A stretch of DNA of 64,000 nucleotides from Diphasiastrum complanatum (GCA_029204225.1 CM055095.1:13343837-13407836), one strand, 5' to 3'. Positions 1-11,343 are shown, numbered from the stretch's first letter. Numbers and translations: made by a program. The notes: a model not told the origin generated them from the letters alone.

Positions 1-167
1 CACTACCAAATGGACACAACCACTCCTCTTGACTCGTGGTAACCTACTTTAGGTGTGAATGTACAAGTGGCACTTTGGCCATTCAAGTAACCAACAAACA
101 ATATTGACAAAATGTACAATATTCTACATGGCTAGATTTGCTAATGTAGGCAATTCACATTTCAAGA
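1..167. other. AT-rich stretch, nothing recognised
   Basis: No reading frame with family motifs is seen. It lies just past the 3' side of a minus-strand gypsy pol remnant, so it is probably more degraded element sequence, but nothing in it proves that. Confidence 0.3.
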
Positions 168-718
168 TCAATTTTCGCTGATCCGCCTGGGTAGTGATTT
201 GTCTGGTTGGCCCCTCATTAGGTATTCAACTATGTCGGCATCCCATTCCGATACTGTGTGAATGTAAAATAAGGTAGCATTGGGTAGCTCATCATCGGGT
301 GGGGTTGCAACCTCCTTCCCTTGATACGTGATACATGATTTGCCATGTAGTGTTGTTTTCCCTTGCAAACCACTATCCAAAAGTCAAACTCTAACAATAG
401 AAGTAGCCATTGAGTGATTCTCCCTGTCTTGCAGGTTTTGTTAACAAGATAGAGCAAGGGTTGATGGTCCATATAAAAGACAAAGTGTGTGGCCATCAAG
501 TAATGCCGAAACTTCTTAACCGCATATATCATTGCTAGTGCTTCCCACTCTGTAGTTGAATAATTCATTTCTATATCACTGAGCTGTCGGCTTGCAAATC
601 GGATCGGAAAATCCTTTTTTTGTTCTCATAGCTGGGTTAAGACTGCTCCAACTGCATACTTCGATGTGCCCGTATGCACATGAAACTCAATGGACCAATT
701 GGGTGGCCGTAAGATTGG
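168..718 (-). pseudogene. Ty3/gypsy RNase H and pre-integrase linker fragment
   Basis: Minus-strand pol piece. Read from 718 down it gives the RNase H start (PILRPPNW, then FHVHT), then YAVKKFRHYL, FYMDHQPLLYL and the end of RNase H (NHVSRI), followed in another frame by the acidic linker DELPNATLFYI that precedes the integrase zinc finger in this lineage. At least one frameshift lies near 380-400 and a stop near 620, so it is dead. It continues the RT at 1958-2887 but is cut off from it by an inserted copia LTR, with about 45 codons between the GHANYYR and PILRPP motifs missing. It is related to the RNase H at 37472-38247. Confidence 0.85.
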
Positions 719-1455
719 TGTCAAAAATGGTGAACTCTTGAACTTTGCCACGACGTGAAGTGAAGCGACATGAAGTGAAAGTTGAATGGCGAACAAATCA
801 CGAAAGTCAACGGACCTAAAAAATCCTAAGACACGAAGTGAAGCAAAACTCGAAGGTTGAATGATTCACGAAAGTCAAACATGCCTCCAGGACCAAAAGG
901 CACGACATGACACGAAACGAAAAGAAAACGAAGGAAAATCTTTCGCGCTGCCAACTAGCAGCTCAACGGGCATGGAATTTTGAACTTCATGCTCAGCTGA
1001 AACAGTCAACAATGACAAAGAGTAACTAACTAGTTGATTAGTGTTAACTACTCTTGTAATTTTCTATTTAGCTATCTTGTAAACTCCACACAGTAGAGAT
1101 ATAAACTAGTTTTTCTGGATCAACATTGACATTGAGAGTGTGCGTGAGTAGAGCAAAAAAGAAAAGAATAGAAACAAAATAGTTGTGGACAAAAGTCTGG
1201 CCAACGAGCAGAACACAGCGAAAGAGCAGAGAGCCAGGCCGCCAATGAGCGAGACACTGACCATCTTGCTCTAAAAATCAAACTGATAATACAGTTGCTC
1301 TATCTTGTGCATCTCCTTGTTTTTCGCCATCTTGATTGCTAGAATGATTTCTGTCCTATGATCTGTAGTCGCGTGTCTAGGATCCTGCAAGCTTCCGCAT
1401 AAGAAAATTCAAAAAGAAACAAATGTGTTCGTGATACAAAAACCCGTTCGCGACA
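719..1455 (+). repeat. Copia LTR, family B (complete, 737 bp)
   Basis: Starts TGTCAAAAATGG and ends CGCGACA, with TG/CA ends and a TGTC/GACA terminal match, and is followed at once by an initiator-Met PBS. A TATA-like ATATAAAC is at 1098-1105. Related pieces are at 11344-11433 (plus), 17598-18154 (minus) and 62627-63088 (minus). It is inserted in the gypsy RNase H region in the opposite orientation. Confidence 0.85.
1098..1105 (+). promoter_or_regulatory. TATA-like box in family B LTR
   Basis: ATATAAAC about 360 bp before the LTR end, the position expected for the U3 promoter. Function is inferred from place and sequence only. Confidence 0.4.
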
Positions 1456-1467
1456 TGGTATCAGAGC
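1456..1467 (+). other. Primer-binding site, initiator tRNA-Met type
   Basis: TGGTATCAGAGC immediately follows the LTR end. This is the usual plant copia PBS and fixes both the LTR border and the element's direction. Confidence 0.85.
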
Positions 1468-1519
1468 CTACATGTTATGACTACTGATATCTGAGGAGTG
1501 ATTTTCTAAACAACACAAT

Positions 1520-1958
1520 ATGGCTACAACGATCCAGACAAGAGTAGCAATCAGTCTTGATGGCGCAAACTACAGGATATGAAATTCAAAATCAAAACAC
1601 TTCTCAAGGACGAAGGCTTATGGTCGGTGACCGAACTCCCAGAGGTGCAGCCTCTAGAGGGAAACCTGAGGAGAGCTGAATGGATCAGAAAGGATGAGTG
1701 TGCAGATTGAAGACTGCGAAACAGCCATGCCGCATGGGAGAGATTAAAACAGAAGTACGAAGTGAGTACCGCAGCTTTAGTGATGCATCTTCACAATCAG
1801 CTACAATCCATACGATGGGATGGCAACCAGTTAGACCAGCACATTGAGAAGATCAGAACGATCTTTGCTCAACTCGCTGCATCAGGACAAGAGCACCAGG
1901 TCCCAGCACCACAACAACCGATGTACTTTATGAAGTCTCTACCTACGTCCTATTTGAA
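1520..1958 (+). pseudogene. Copia gag fragment (family B)
   Basis: ATG at 1520 begins MATTIQTRVAISLDGANYR, the usual copia gag opening. A stop replaces the conserved Trp (YRI-stop-NSK), a second stop follows near 1708, and the frame then runs through YEVSTAALVMHLHNQLQSI to MKSLPTSY. The gag repeats the start seen at 11496-11636. It ends abruptly at about 1956-1960, where minus-strand gypsy sequence (GHANYYR) resumes. There is no zinc knuckle, protease or pol, so only the 5' end of this element is present. Confidence 0.8.
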
Positions 1959-2887
1959 AATCCTATAATAGTTAGCATGACCCATAAAGATATAGACCTC
2001 GCGGATCATTCTTGGTGGTGGTAGATCAACAATGATTCTGATTTTTGATAGGTCTGTGGCAATCCCATGTCTAGACACTATATGGCCCAGAATCAAGCCA
2101 TGGGTAATCCAAAATTGACATTTTTTTTGGATTCAAGAAAATTTGAAATTCACGACATTTTTGTAGCACCTTCTCCAGATTGGATAAGTGTTCAGAGTTT
2201 GCTCCATGCATGCACAGATTGTCCAAGAAAATTTCCAGAAATATCTGCAAATACTTTTTGAATGCCGCCTGCATGACTCACTGGAAGGTGCTTGGGGCAT
2301 TACAAAGTCCAAATGGAATCACCTTATAGGCATAGGTTTCTCATTCTGTGGCAAATGTTGTCTTATGCTAGTCTTGGGGTGCTATCTTCACTTGATTGTA
2401 ACCACTGAAGCCGTCTAAAAACTGTAGGCTGCGGCTCTAGCTACTCTATCAATGACACTTTCCGTAAAGGGCAAAGGGAAATGATCCTTTTTGGTGACTG
2501 CATTTAGCGCCTTCAGATTCACACAAATTCGCATTTTGTCATTCTTCTTGGGTACTATAACTATCAGCGATACCCATTCAGTGTGCTCGATTTCGTAAAT
2601 AAAATCTGCATCTAATAGATTCTGCAACTCTTGTTTGATCAGTCTGTATAGTTTGGATTGCACCAGTAATAACGACTCACCTTGGGGACTGCTCTATCCA
2701 CCAAGGGTATGGTGTCTTGGACTACCATTGGTGGAATGATCTTCAAATCATTGTAATACCAGGCAAAACAGTCCTTGTACTCCACCAACAATGATCGTAG
2801 TCTTTTGAATTGTGTGGGCATTAACTGCTCTCCCACGTATACGATCTTTTCTTCTTCATCTGGCTCGGCAAGGTTCATGGGTTGCAT
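1958..2887 (-). pseudogene. Ty3/gypsy reverse transcriptase fragment
   Basis: Minus-strand RT. From 2887 downward: a pre-RT acidic segment (EEKIVYVGEQL, CFAWYYNDL), the RT fingers (LLDADFIYEIEHTEWVS, VPKKNDKMRICVNLKALN), then after a frameshift GYNQVKIAP, IPFGLCNAPSTFQ and the active-site region FLDN in place of Y-L/V-DD, then LGHIVSRHGIATDL and FMGHANYYR. Several stops and frameshifts, plus loss of one catalytic Asp, mark it as inactive. It is close in type to the RT at 36750-37463. Confidence 0.85.
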
Positions 2888-4042
2888 TCGCGCAGGTCCC
2901 TCAAAGACTTATTCCATTGGTGCCTGACTTTGATCAGATTCTCGCTGGGCTTGTGGCATCATAATTATCACGTCGTCCAAGGTGTAATCCTTTAAGGTGT
3001 TAGGCATCTCGTGAATTGGTGCTCGTCGAGATTCCTCCTTCAGCATATTGATCTTAGTCCAACTGGTCATCTATTGATTCTTTGTCATCAAAAAGAGGAT
3101 GACATTGTATCAGAGTTCATTCTGATTGACTTCAAGGAATCCAATACCTTTTTCTTGTCCCTTCTTGTCATATGGGTGGACTTGTTGTCTTTCTTTGGAG
3201 CTGGTGTGACATTCACCTCGTGGTTGCAAATATCAACATCCACTGTAGCTATAGCTTCTTCAGGTAGATCACTCCATCGGATCACCTGGTCATAGTGTTG
3301 TTTCAACTGGTTCTTCTTGTTCGCAGGTGCCTTTGGTGGATCTATCCTTGAAACTTTCACCATAACATATTTTTGGGTGATTGAGCTGGTAATCTCTTAA
3401 TTCCATAGCGATCTGGGTCCATATGCTGTAGGACTTGCTCATCAGTCAGCTCAGTCTCCTTGTTGTAAGTCAGAGCATGTTGCCAAGGGACTAAGTCATC
3501 GTCCACTGGGTTCTCAATAGATTCTGTTGATAGCCATGCTATGTTTATCATATTCACTTTAAATGTAATTGGTGTGTCCATGGTATAACACTTGGGTGAA
3601 GATGTGTTGGGTTCAGGATCTGATTCATATTGACATGCTTGGCAGTCAATCGTTGCTAATGCATCCGTCCATATCGACATCCATCTCTGAATCATAGTGA
3701 CCACCCTTGGCTTGCCTTGGGCGATCTATCGTATGATCCGTCATCAACGTTGGGTGCAATAGGTTTTACCGCCCATGTGGTTGGATCGACCTTCATAGCT
3801 TGTTCTCTGTTTTCAAAGGTGAGTTTTCCCATACCCCAGTTGTGAACTATTTGCGTAGTCCTCAACCATGGCCTTACCAGAAAAACATGGTATGCAGATG
3901 GGAACTCAGGAATGTCCATTACTACAAAAGTGATTAAAAATTGCATGCCTGCTATTAGGAGTATAGGGGGTTGGACATTAGTCGTTTGATCCCTCATCCT
4001 CTTCCCTGATGGCATTCTCCATGGCTTCTTGCAAAGTAGCAT
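2888..4042 (-). pseudogene. Gypsy protease and spacer region, decayed
   Basis: Between gag and RT. At 3692-4042 there is a protease-end-like segment (ITFVVMDIPEFPSAYHVFLV then RPWLRTTQIVHNWG), the RPWL block following the protease in non-chromovirus gypsies. No DTG/DSG active site was found. The stretch 2888-3700 gives open but uninformative frames (for example DDDLVPWQHALTYN) comparable to the 35840-36600 spacer of the plus gypsy. Assignment rests on order and the RPWL block. Confidence 0.55.
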
Positions 4043-4786
4043 ACTGCTCCTGTCGTTTCAGTTCTCTGTTGATGCTACGTGGTAACCCCGCAAAGAACCA
4101 CATGACCACCGCATGATCGAGAGTTAGGGTTGCACTGCACTCGGTTCGTAGATGTTTGACCTGCTCAATATAGTCCTTGACCCTTTCTTTTTTTTCCATC
4201 TTGAGCAAGAGAAATGGGTCTTCTAGAAACTTCCTTGGTGTAAAGCGCATGATGAGAGCCACTTTAACTGCTTCCCAGGTGGATTTTTCTTCCTTTAACA
4301 AATTGAAAAACCAATCTTGAGCCACTGCTACTAGGGACATAGGAAATAGGATCAACTTCTCTACAGGTGTCCGATCGGAATGGGATCTGATGATCCGTTG
4401 TATTTTGGTATCTCCATCCGAGGCGCTTTTCGAACTGCTTGCAAGGGAGCTATAGGTACAAGTTGACCCATTGGATCCATTGGTGCTAGTTTCGGTTCTG
4501 CCTCTTGTTGTGCAGCTACTATTCTGGGAAGGTGTGGTGCTTGATTCGCTGTCCTTCTTGCTACTGATCGTCCATATCTCAGATTCATTCGATGATAGAA
4601 CCCAGAGTGATTGGATCTTGCTGATACAGTTGGATGCAATCTGGATCTTGAGGATCCGATCAATCTGATTGGCCGAAAGTGAAAAATTTGTCCCCTAACA
4701 GTGTTTTTTTTTTGATAACTTTTTACTCCTTGCATTGATTGACCTGAGATTTTGATAGTAGCTAGATCTAGTGCAGATCTTTCCAT
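3978..4786 (-). pseudogene. Ty3/gypsy gag fragment
   Basis: Minus strand. The segment 4355-3978 carries the retrotransposon gag core (AQDWFFNLLKEEKSTWEAVK, MRFTPRKFLEDPFLLL, RVKDYIEQVKHLR, WFFAGLPRSINRELKR, NAIREEDEGSND). The N-terminal part runs up to about 4786, shifted by a frame near 4358. No CCHC zinc knuckle is visible. It aligns in pattern with the gags at 30726-31223 and 33600-34180, so all three belong to one lineage. Confidence 0.8.
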
Positions 4787-5826
4787 TGATCTAGTTTGCG
4801 AGGGTTGGTTGTGCGAGGGCTCTTTAACTGTTTTTCAATAAAAAAACCTTGATATCTCTTTGATTACTAGGACTGCTCTCGCAGGGTTCACAGGAGCTTT
4901 GTCAAAGGTAGATCTGACATTAAGTATTATTTCACTGTTTGCGAGGGTTCCAAACCACTAATTTGGCTTGATCTTCACCAATAATCAATACTAACTCTCG
5001 CAAGCTTCATCATCAATAGAAATTAACATTCTGAATCGATTAGAGTGGTTTGCAAGAATTCTTTTGGAAGGATTTGCTGGATCTTCACTTTTTAGTAACT
5101 TTTTAGCAGTTAAACCCAATTTTTTGCTCACTGGAATCAAACTAACTCTCGCAGACTCTTTTATGTCTTGGTCTCACTGAGATGGAACTTCAGAGTTCTC
5201 TGCAAGGGTTGTTGACCACTAAAATTGAAAATTTTAGTGTTTGCAAGGGTTCTTTGGTATTTTCCCATCTTTTTTCACTGAGAACTCTCGCACAGGCACT
5301 TAAACAGTGAACTAACTCTCGCAAGCTTCTCTATGCCCTGGGCTTAATGAGATGGAACTTCAAGGAGCTCTGCGAGAGTTCTTATGAAGATTTGAATTTT
5401 TTTGGTTTTTTTATAATGATTTTTTGAATTTTTATGGTTTTTTCTCTAATTTTTGCAATCTGCTAGGAACTAACTCTCGCAGGCTTCTGTGCAGGTCTGG
5501 GACAGTACCATGGAGCTGCTGCCAGTCATGCAAGGGTTATCTCTCACTGGTTTTGGAGAAAACAAAATCTGATGAGAAATTTGGCTCTTTTTCCCTCCAA
5601 AATGCAGATTGGTGTGTTTTTTGGAGTTTCTCAGGTTTTGGTTTGGATGTCAAGCCCTTAGAGGCTGTTCAGGGCCTCCTCTACACTCTCACACCTCCTC
5701 CACTAGCTGGGAATAGTCCAAACACAAGAAAATGTAGAAACTAACTCTTCCTACCCCAAAATCCACCTAAAACTACTCAAGCAAGAAATAACTAAAATGC
5801 GGCTATACTAATTAGTGAAAACCTAT
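4787..5826 (-). repeat. Gypsy 5' leader with scattered GCGAGGGTT motifs
   Basis: About 1 kb between PBS and gag without coding signal. It carries many degenerate copies of GCGAGGGTT or its complement (CTCTCGCAAGCTTC, CTCTCGCAGG) at uneven spacing, for example near 4798, 4818, 4875, 4940, 4995, 5150, 5240, 5287, 5312, 5372 and 5471. The motif resembles the GCGAAGGTT repeats at 7792-8066 in another gypsy. Confidence 0.6.
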
Positions 5827-5843
5827 CCCCGGCATCAGCGCCA
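5827..5843 (-). other. Primer-binding site resembling tRNA-Asp type
   Basis: Minus strand reads TGGCGCTGATGCCGGGG, close to the tRNA-Asp PBS known from Athila/Tat gypsies. One base separates it from an LTR-like end (minus ...GACCCTACA at 5845). This orients the minus gypsy and suggests a non-chromovirus lineage. Confidence 0.6.
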
Positions 5844-5844
5844 C

Positions 5845-6300
<456 letters not shown>

Positions 6301-6579
6301 CCCAAAATAGTAGAGTCTCCTCCTCTCTATTAGAGTACAGTTGGTGTCTTTTTATAAATGGGGAAGGCCCTTGCCCCAAAATCCTATTGGCTAATATTCA
6401 CATTGATCCTATTCATTCATCTTGGACCCAACTTGATCCAAGGGTCCATAAAAAGTACATTAGTATTCACAAGATCATGTGAGTCCAAAGTTGGACCCAA
6501 TTCTAAAAAAGTAAAGGGCCTCAAGTTTTATTTTAATTACAAAGGGCCCAAGTCCACTATTTCTATTTACAATTTGCTT

Positions 6580-6686
6580 GCATACTCATTGGCCATGGAC
6601 TTATACGCATAGGAAGCCATGCCCTCGCAACAGATTTTTTATTCAATTTTTTGTTTTTTGACAATGTGTTCGGAATACCCCCAACA
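6580..6686 (+). repeat. Copia LTR end (degraded), ends CCCCCAACA
   Basis: The last roughly 100 bp (GCCATGGACTTATACGCATA, then GCCCTCGCAAC, then GGAATACCCCCAACA) match the end at 7498-7596. As both flank a plus-strand copia RNase H, they are best read as 5' and 3' LTR ends of one badly deleted plus element. The left border is not visible and no PBS follows. Confidence 0.5.
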
Positions 6687-7300
6687 CCAAACAATTCATG
6701 AGAAGCAGCAAATGCGTGAGTATCCTTACCATTCTATTATAGGATCTCTTATGTACGCCACGATCTATACCAGACCAAACATAGCTTTTGCAGTTAGCTC
6801 TCTCATTCAGTTTATGACTAATCCTGGTGTAACACATTGGAAGGCTCTTATTAGAGTCATGAGATATCTTCGAGCTACTATGGACTTTTGCATTTGTTAT
6901 GGAGCAGTCGGCAATGACAAACTCAATTTACTCAGTGGTTACACAGATGCAAGTTGGGCAGGAGATGTAGACACTCATAAATCTATTTTCGGATTTACAT
7001 TCTTCCTCAACAATGGTCCAGTTTCCTGGAATAGTCGCAAGCAATCTTCGGTAGCTCTATCTTCCATTGAATCAGAGTATATCACAGCCTCTCAAGCTAC
7101 AAAGGAAGCAATCTGGTTGAGAAACTTACTCTTAGATATTGGTTTGAATCAATATGCTCTGACGACATTATTTTGTGATAATCAAAGTGCCATTCAGTTA
7201 TCAGCCAACTCCAGATTTCATTCCAGGAGTAAGCACATTGAACTGAAGTATCATTTCTCAAAAGCAAAGTTCTCAACAAAGAGATCAGATTGCAATTTGC
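6687..7300 (+). pseudogene. Copia RT tail and RNase H fragment
   Basis: One open frame with the copia RT end (YHSIIGSLMYATIYTRPNIA, FAVSSLIQFMTNPG, HWKALIRVMRYLR) and RNase H (YTDASWAGDVDTHKSIFGF, SSIESEYITASQ, CDNQSAIQLSANSRFHSRSK). RNase H acidic residues are in place, but gag, protease, integrase and the RT core are missing and the frame is lost after FSKAKFSTKRS. It lies between two similar LTR ends, consistent with a large internal deletion. Confidence 0.85.
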
Positions 7301-7497
7301 AATTTCTATCACTATTGTTTTGTTTGAAATTGGTAGGCGTAGTCATGCATTGTGAAAGAGGAAAATAGTTTATTCTGCCATGTACGAAAAGTTATCTTTC
7401 TAGACACTCGAATTATTTTCATTTGTTTTTTTTTTTTAAGTTCATTTTCTTTTCAAGCTAGACCTATTTTCTGTACGCCACTTTCCGACACAATGGG

Positions 7498-7596
7498 CCA
7501 TGGGCTTACACATGCAAGATGCCACGGCCCTCGCAACTATTTCTACTAGCTTTGACTTTTTATTTATTTACACATATGGTGGGAATACCCCCAACA
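7498..7596 (+). repeat. Copia LTR end, ends CCCCCAACA
   Basis: Matches 6580-6686 in order (GCCATGGGCTTACACATGCA, GCCCTCGCAAC, GGGAATACCCCCAACA). It lies after the RNase H, as a 3' LTR should. The LTR start, somewhere in 7300-7450, is not clear. Confidence 0.5.
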
Positions 7597-8693
7597 GGGC
7601 CCACGGCCTGAAGTAGTGTCGGTCCCTCGGCACTAGACTGACTTAGTAGAGGCTACATTTTGTGCGTCATTGTTGGATCATATAACCAGTGACTTCCTCC
7701 ACGAATTTTAAGGGCTCTGTGCTCTTCTTGTCCTTGGTGAGGTGGAAGGACGCCTTCGAGAACCAATGCTGCTCAATCCAGTAGTGAAGTTTGTGAAGGT
7801 TCAGAAGGTGATTTGGCTGCCCTGTGAAGGTTCTACGAAGGTTTAGCCTATATACGAAGGTTTAGCCTGCTCTGCGAAGGTTCTACGAAGGTTCAGCTTG
7901 TCTGCGAAGGTCCAACCCTTGTAGGAGGTGATCTCTCGCACAACTTGCTCCAAATGTTGGATCTTCAAGATCAGGCCATGTAGGCAGGGTAATGTCACTG
8001 CTCTGATTCCATTTATGCCCTCTACGAAGGTTGGCTTGCAGATCTTGATGCCCTGCGAAGATTCCTTAGTTTGTGCTTCTCTGAACCCTTGCAGACACTC
8101 AAATTTGATGATTTTTTCATCATTAACTCTTGTAGAGATTTTTATAGATGTATCTGAGTCAGATGTAGTGACTGACAAAGTCTCAAGAGCTAGTTCCCAA
8201 GGAATCTCAAAAGATCATGGAAAAAGTGCTCTTTTTTGGTGTTTTTTTGATGAGATCTTGAGATTCTCTGATCCATAGCTCTTGCAGATTGGTATACCAT
8301 TGCATCCAAGTTAGATTTTGACTATGGAGAGTTTTTCGAGAGTTATGATGGTGGACAATTGGTAGTTGATCCATCAGTTTAAGTGATTTTTATCTCTAAT
8401 TTGTTGTTTTCTTCTCAATATCGCCGTCTCTTATTTGCAAGGTTTGGAGGCTGATTGTTGTTTATCTAATGATCTGCTAGCTGTTGGATCCTATATGGAT
8501 CTAGATCCCACTTGGATCTCCCTTGATCTATTTGGATCTTGTTTGATCTTGTTGAATTTTGATGGATTCTGCTTGATCTGACTGGATCTCCTCTAGATCT
8601 AGCTTGATTGCATTAGATCTGGCTGGGATGACTTCTTATAAGGCTTGATCTATTCATTGTATGCGTTAAGTGTCATCCACATCCTGTATCTAT
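7597..8693 (-). repeat. 3' noncoding/LTR region of minus gypsy with motif repeats
   Basis: No gene is seen. It lies downstream, in the minus sense, of the integrase at 8694-9580. It contains GCGAAGGTT/ACGAAGGTT repeats (7792-8066) and a GATC-dense block (8483-8660). LTR borders were not identified. Confidence 0.45.
7792..8066. repeat. Degenerate GCGAAGGTT repeat cluster
   Basis: About ten copies of (G/A)CGAAGGTT(C/T) with spacers such as TAGCCTGCTCT, uneven in spacing. Similar to the GCGAGGGTT motif of 4787-5826. Confidence 0.7.
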
Positions 8694-9580
8694 TCAGTGA
8701 GGTGGCCAGTACTTGTGAAGTTGGCTACTATTGATGGGAGTATCGAACGACGTCCCACCTAGTCGTTCAAGGTTCATAGCTCGATGGCTCAGGATTTCCT
8801 TTATGCGGTATGGGCCTTCGCATGTGAACTTCAACTTTTTCTTGATCGCCTTAGTTTTGTACATGAGGACAAGGTCTCTTGATCGAAGATCCTTCTTGTG
8901 CAGTCGACGATCATGCCATGCTTTATGTCGCTCCTTCTCAGCCGCCAATGCATGCACCACTAGTAAGCACGTCTTGCAAAGTTTGTGTAATGCTTCGTGG
9001 CATAAATGCAGAGATTTTCATTCATCAAGATGTTGCGTTTGGCAATTCTTAATGAAGGTACCAAAAATTCCACTGACATTACTGCATCTTGAACATAAAC
9101 CAGTTGAAATGGTTTGTGGTCAGTGCTTCCCTTGTAAGTTGCTCTAAATACCCATAGAGCAGCATGTAACTTGTGCTCCCAATCAGATCTGCTAGCTTCG
9201 ACTATTTTCGTGATCATGCTACACAAGATCTTATCAGATGATTATGCCTGCCCATTGCCACGAGGATAATAAGGTGTGCTGAATTGATGGACCATGAAGA
9301 ATTCCTCCAACAGGACCTTGATGGTCTCATTGACGAAATGACTTCTACGATCATTGACTACCTCTATCGGACATCCAAAGCGCACAATGATACTTTCATA
9401 CAGGAACTTGGCAGTTGTTTGAGTGTCAACTGTTCGCACTGCCTTGGTTTCGGCCCACTTGGTGAGGTAATCCATAGACGATAATATATCGTGCTTGTGA
9501 ACTTCTTGCAGCAGGGTGGATAGGACCAATATAGTCAGATCCCAACTTCTCGAATGGTGCTTGGAAGCTGGCTATCTAGA
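8694..9580 (-). pseudogene. Ty3/gypsy integrase core and C-terminus
   Basis: Minus strand. From about 9580: QAPFEKLGSDYIGPIHP and MDYLTKWAETKAV (first catalytic Asp region), VNDRRSHFVNETI (second Asp), STPYYPRGNGQA. The frame then breaks at about 9235 and continues ITKIVEASRSDWEHKLHAAL and FQLVYVQDAVM. A further shift leads to the integrase C-terminal region (HDRRLHKKDLRSRDLVLMYK, FTCEGPYRI, NSSQLHKYWPPH). Two frameshifts make it inactive. RT and gag are absent; at 9580 it changes to unrelated plus-strand sequence. Confidence 0.85.
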
Positions 9581-9585
9581 GAAGG

Positions 9586-10078
9586 CCACAAGAGCCATAT
9601 ATCTTTGTATGATGCATGTGTATCTGATATGGAGAATGCCCTCTTGCAGAGTGCAAAACAACATGCACAGATGATGGAAAGACACCTTGGAGAAGGTCCA
9701 AGTCTTCAAAATCTTATCAACCAGAGCGAATCTAGAAAATCAGCAAATCCAAGTGCAGTACTCAAGACAATGCACCAAGATGTTGCAGGAACACCAATGC
9801 ATCGACAATCCACTAGCTTGGAAGGTGACCAGGAGATAGTATGCTGAAAAAGAAGGCCATCCACAGTTATAGATGTGAATGACAATGACAGTCATAGGGA
9901 AGAGTTCAACTATGATAATGTAGAACACAGGGGGAGGGGGCGTCCGAGGAGGATAAACTTTTTTGTGAGAGCATCAAACCTAGGATCAACAGATGTTGGA
10001 GACAAGCACGCTGGCAATAACATTTGTTGTATAAACAATGAAGCTGTTATTGAATGTCAAATACACAACACATTCTAG
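9586..10078 (+). pseudogene. Orphan reading frame with AT-hook-like RGRGRPRR
   Basis: A plus-strand frame open for about 86 codons, one TGA at 9845-9847, then open for another 75 codons in the same frame. Content is polar (SDMENALLQSAKQHAQMMER, SLQNLINQSESRKS), then KRRPSTVIDVNDNDS and EHRGRGRPRRINFF. The RGRGRPRR stretch resembles an AT-hook (GRP core with basic flanks). No retroelement motif is visible and the family is not recognised. It could be a captured host exon or an unknown transposon gene; chance cannot be excluded. Confidence 0.35.
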
Positions 10079-10333
10079 GCAATCAGAAGAACTAGCCTTA
10101 ACAGTCATGTCAAATGTCTATCATGGATACCAAATAAAGACAAGTGTGGCCAATTGATTCCCAATGCATCAAAGGGTGTTCATGCTTTGCTTTGCGGTGG
10201 CCTTTGTTGCCTTCGTTGAAACCGTTGGCAGTGCGGTTGCAGTTGTTTATGGTTTATGTCTGTGGGCAGTTTCCGTGTATTTCTATAGGTAAGGCCTGTT
10301 GCCCCTTTACGTGTATTTCTGCAGGCTTTGGTT

Positions 10334-10712
10334 CAATCAGAGGAGTTCTAAATCCAAAAAAGACCCTTTGTAAAGATTCTTTTTATATTTTTTCACAAAT
10401 TTTTCTTACACATGGACCAATCAAAACACTCAAATTTGAAATCTATGTAACATAACTTTTTGAGTCCACATTTTGATTCCGTACTAAAAATGGCATAACG
10501 TTTTAGTGGTAAGTCCGAATTTAGTGGAGTTTGGTGCATTGGAAAGCGCTCAACAAGGGCTTTCAAATGATATGTTAGATGATATAATTTTGAGCTACGA
10601 TTAAAAAGTTATGGCAAGTCAAAAGTATTAGTGTTATAATATTTTAATAATAAAAAAGGCATCTTGCACGAATTCTTAAAGGGTCTTTTTGGAACTCAAA
10701 ACTCCTCCAATG
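10334..10712. mobile_element. Small non-coding element with about 40-bp terminal inverted repeats
   Basis: The left end (GAGGAGTTCTAAATCC, AAAAAGACCCTTTGTAAAGA) and the right end read on the other strand (GAGGAGTTTTGAGTTCC, AAAAAGACCCTTTAAGAATTC) match over about 40 bp. The 380-bp unit has no coding frame. Single ends recur at 39252-39295 and 46826-46906. This is a MITE-like structure; a target duplication was not clear. Confidence 0.65.
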
Positions 10713-10719
10713 TAAGCTA

Positions 10720-11020
10720 GCAATGCTTTGTGGGTAGAAACTTCATGTTTCTTTAGCTCCCTCTCAAAGCGTGGTAGTCTTATGATTCCTAAGCTGGCTC
10801 TTTGCCTTTCAAACAATTCATTATCCAAGGGTCATTTTGTGAATATGTCAGCAACCATCCACTTGGTCGGAATGAACATAGTTCTTAGCTCGTCCTTCTC
10901 AACCATGTCTATGATCAAATGATACTTGATAGCAATGTGCTTCGTTCCTGAATGAAACACATGATCCTTTGTCAGATGTATAACAGAAGTGTTGTCCATG
11001 TACAACGTTGGTGCTCTCAA
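10720..11020 (-). pseudogene. Copia RNase H C-terminus
   Basis: Minus strand: LYMDNTSVIHLTKDHVFHSG, TKHIAIKYHLIIDMVEKDEL, IPTKWMVADIFTK, then a short tail. This is the typical end of copia RNase H. The rest of the element is missing; at about 11020 the sequence flips to a plus-strand copia RT. Confidence 0.85.
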
Positions 11021-11343
11021 GAAGTAATGAGAGCTTAATTGATGAAATCAAATTAGATCTTTCCAATGCTTTTGACATGAGTGATCTAGGATTGATGCAC
11101 GAAGTATGGCAAAAGAAAAATGTAGTCTTCCTTACACAAAGCAAATATGCATGAGATTTGTTTTATAACTTCAATATGTAGGATTGTAAGCCTTTGAGTA
11201 CACTTATGGATGTCAACACGAAGCTTACTAAATATGATGAATCTGAGAAAGTGGATGCTTATTTGTATAGATAGTTGGTGGGTAGTTTGATTCATTTGGC
11301 ACACACACGACCTGATATTTCTTATGCTATTGGTGTTGTTAGT
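11021..11343 (+). pseudogene. Copia RT C-terminal fragment
   Basis: Plus strand: DMSDLGLMHEVWQKKNVVFL, TQSKYA, DCKPLSTLMDVNTKLTKYDE, VGSLIHLAHTRPDISYAIGV. Internal stops replace the expected Arg and Gln codons. It runs into family B LTR sequence at VVSRL|VSRIL, where the two share about 15 bp around TCGTGTCTAGG, suggesting a microhomology junction. Confidence 0.8.

Noticed and set aside
10274..10325. Mini-intron between GGTAAGGCC and TTCTGCAG
   Set aside because: About 36 bp, shorter than functional plant introns, and no flanking coding frame.
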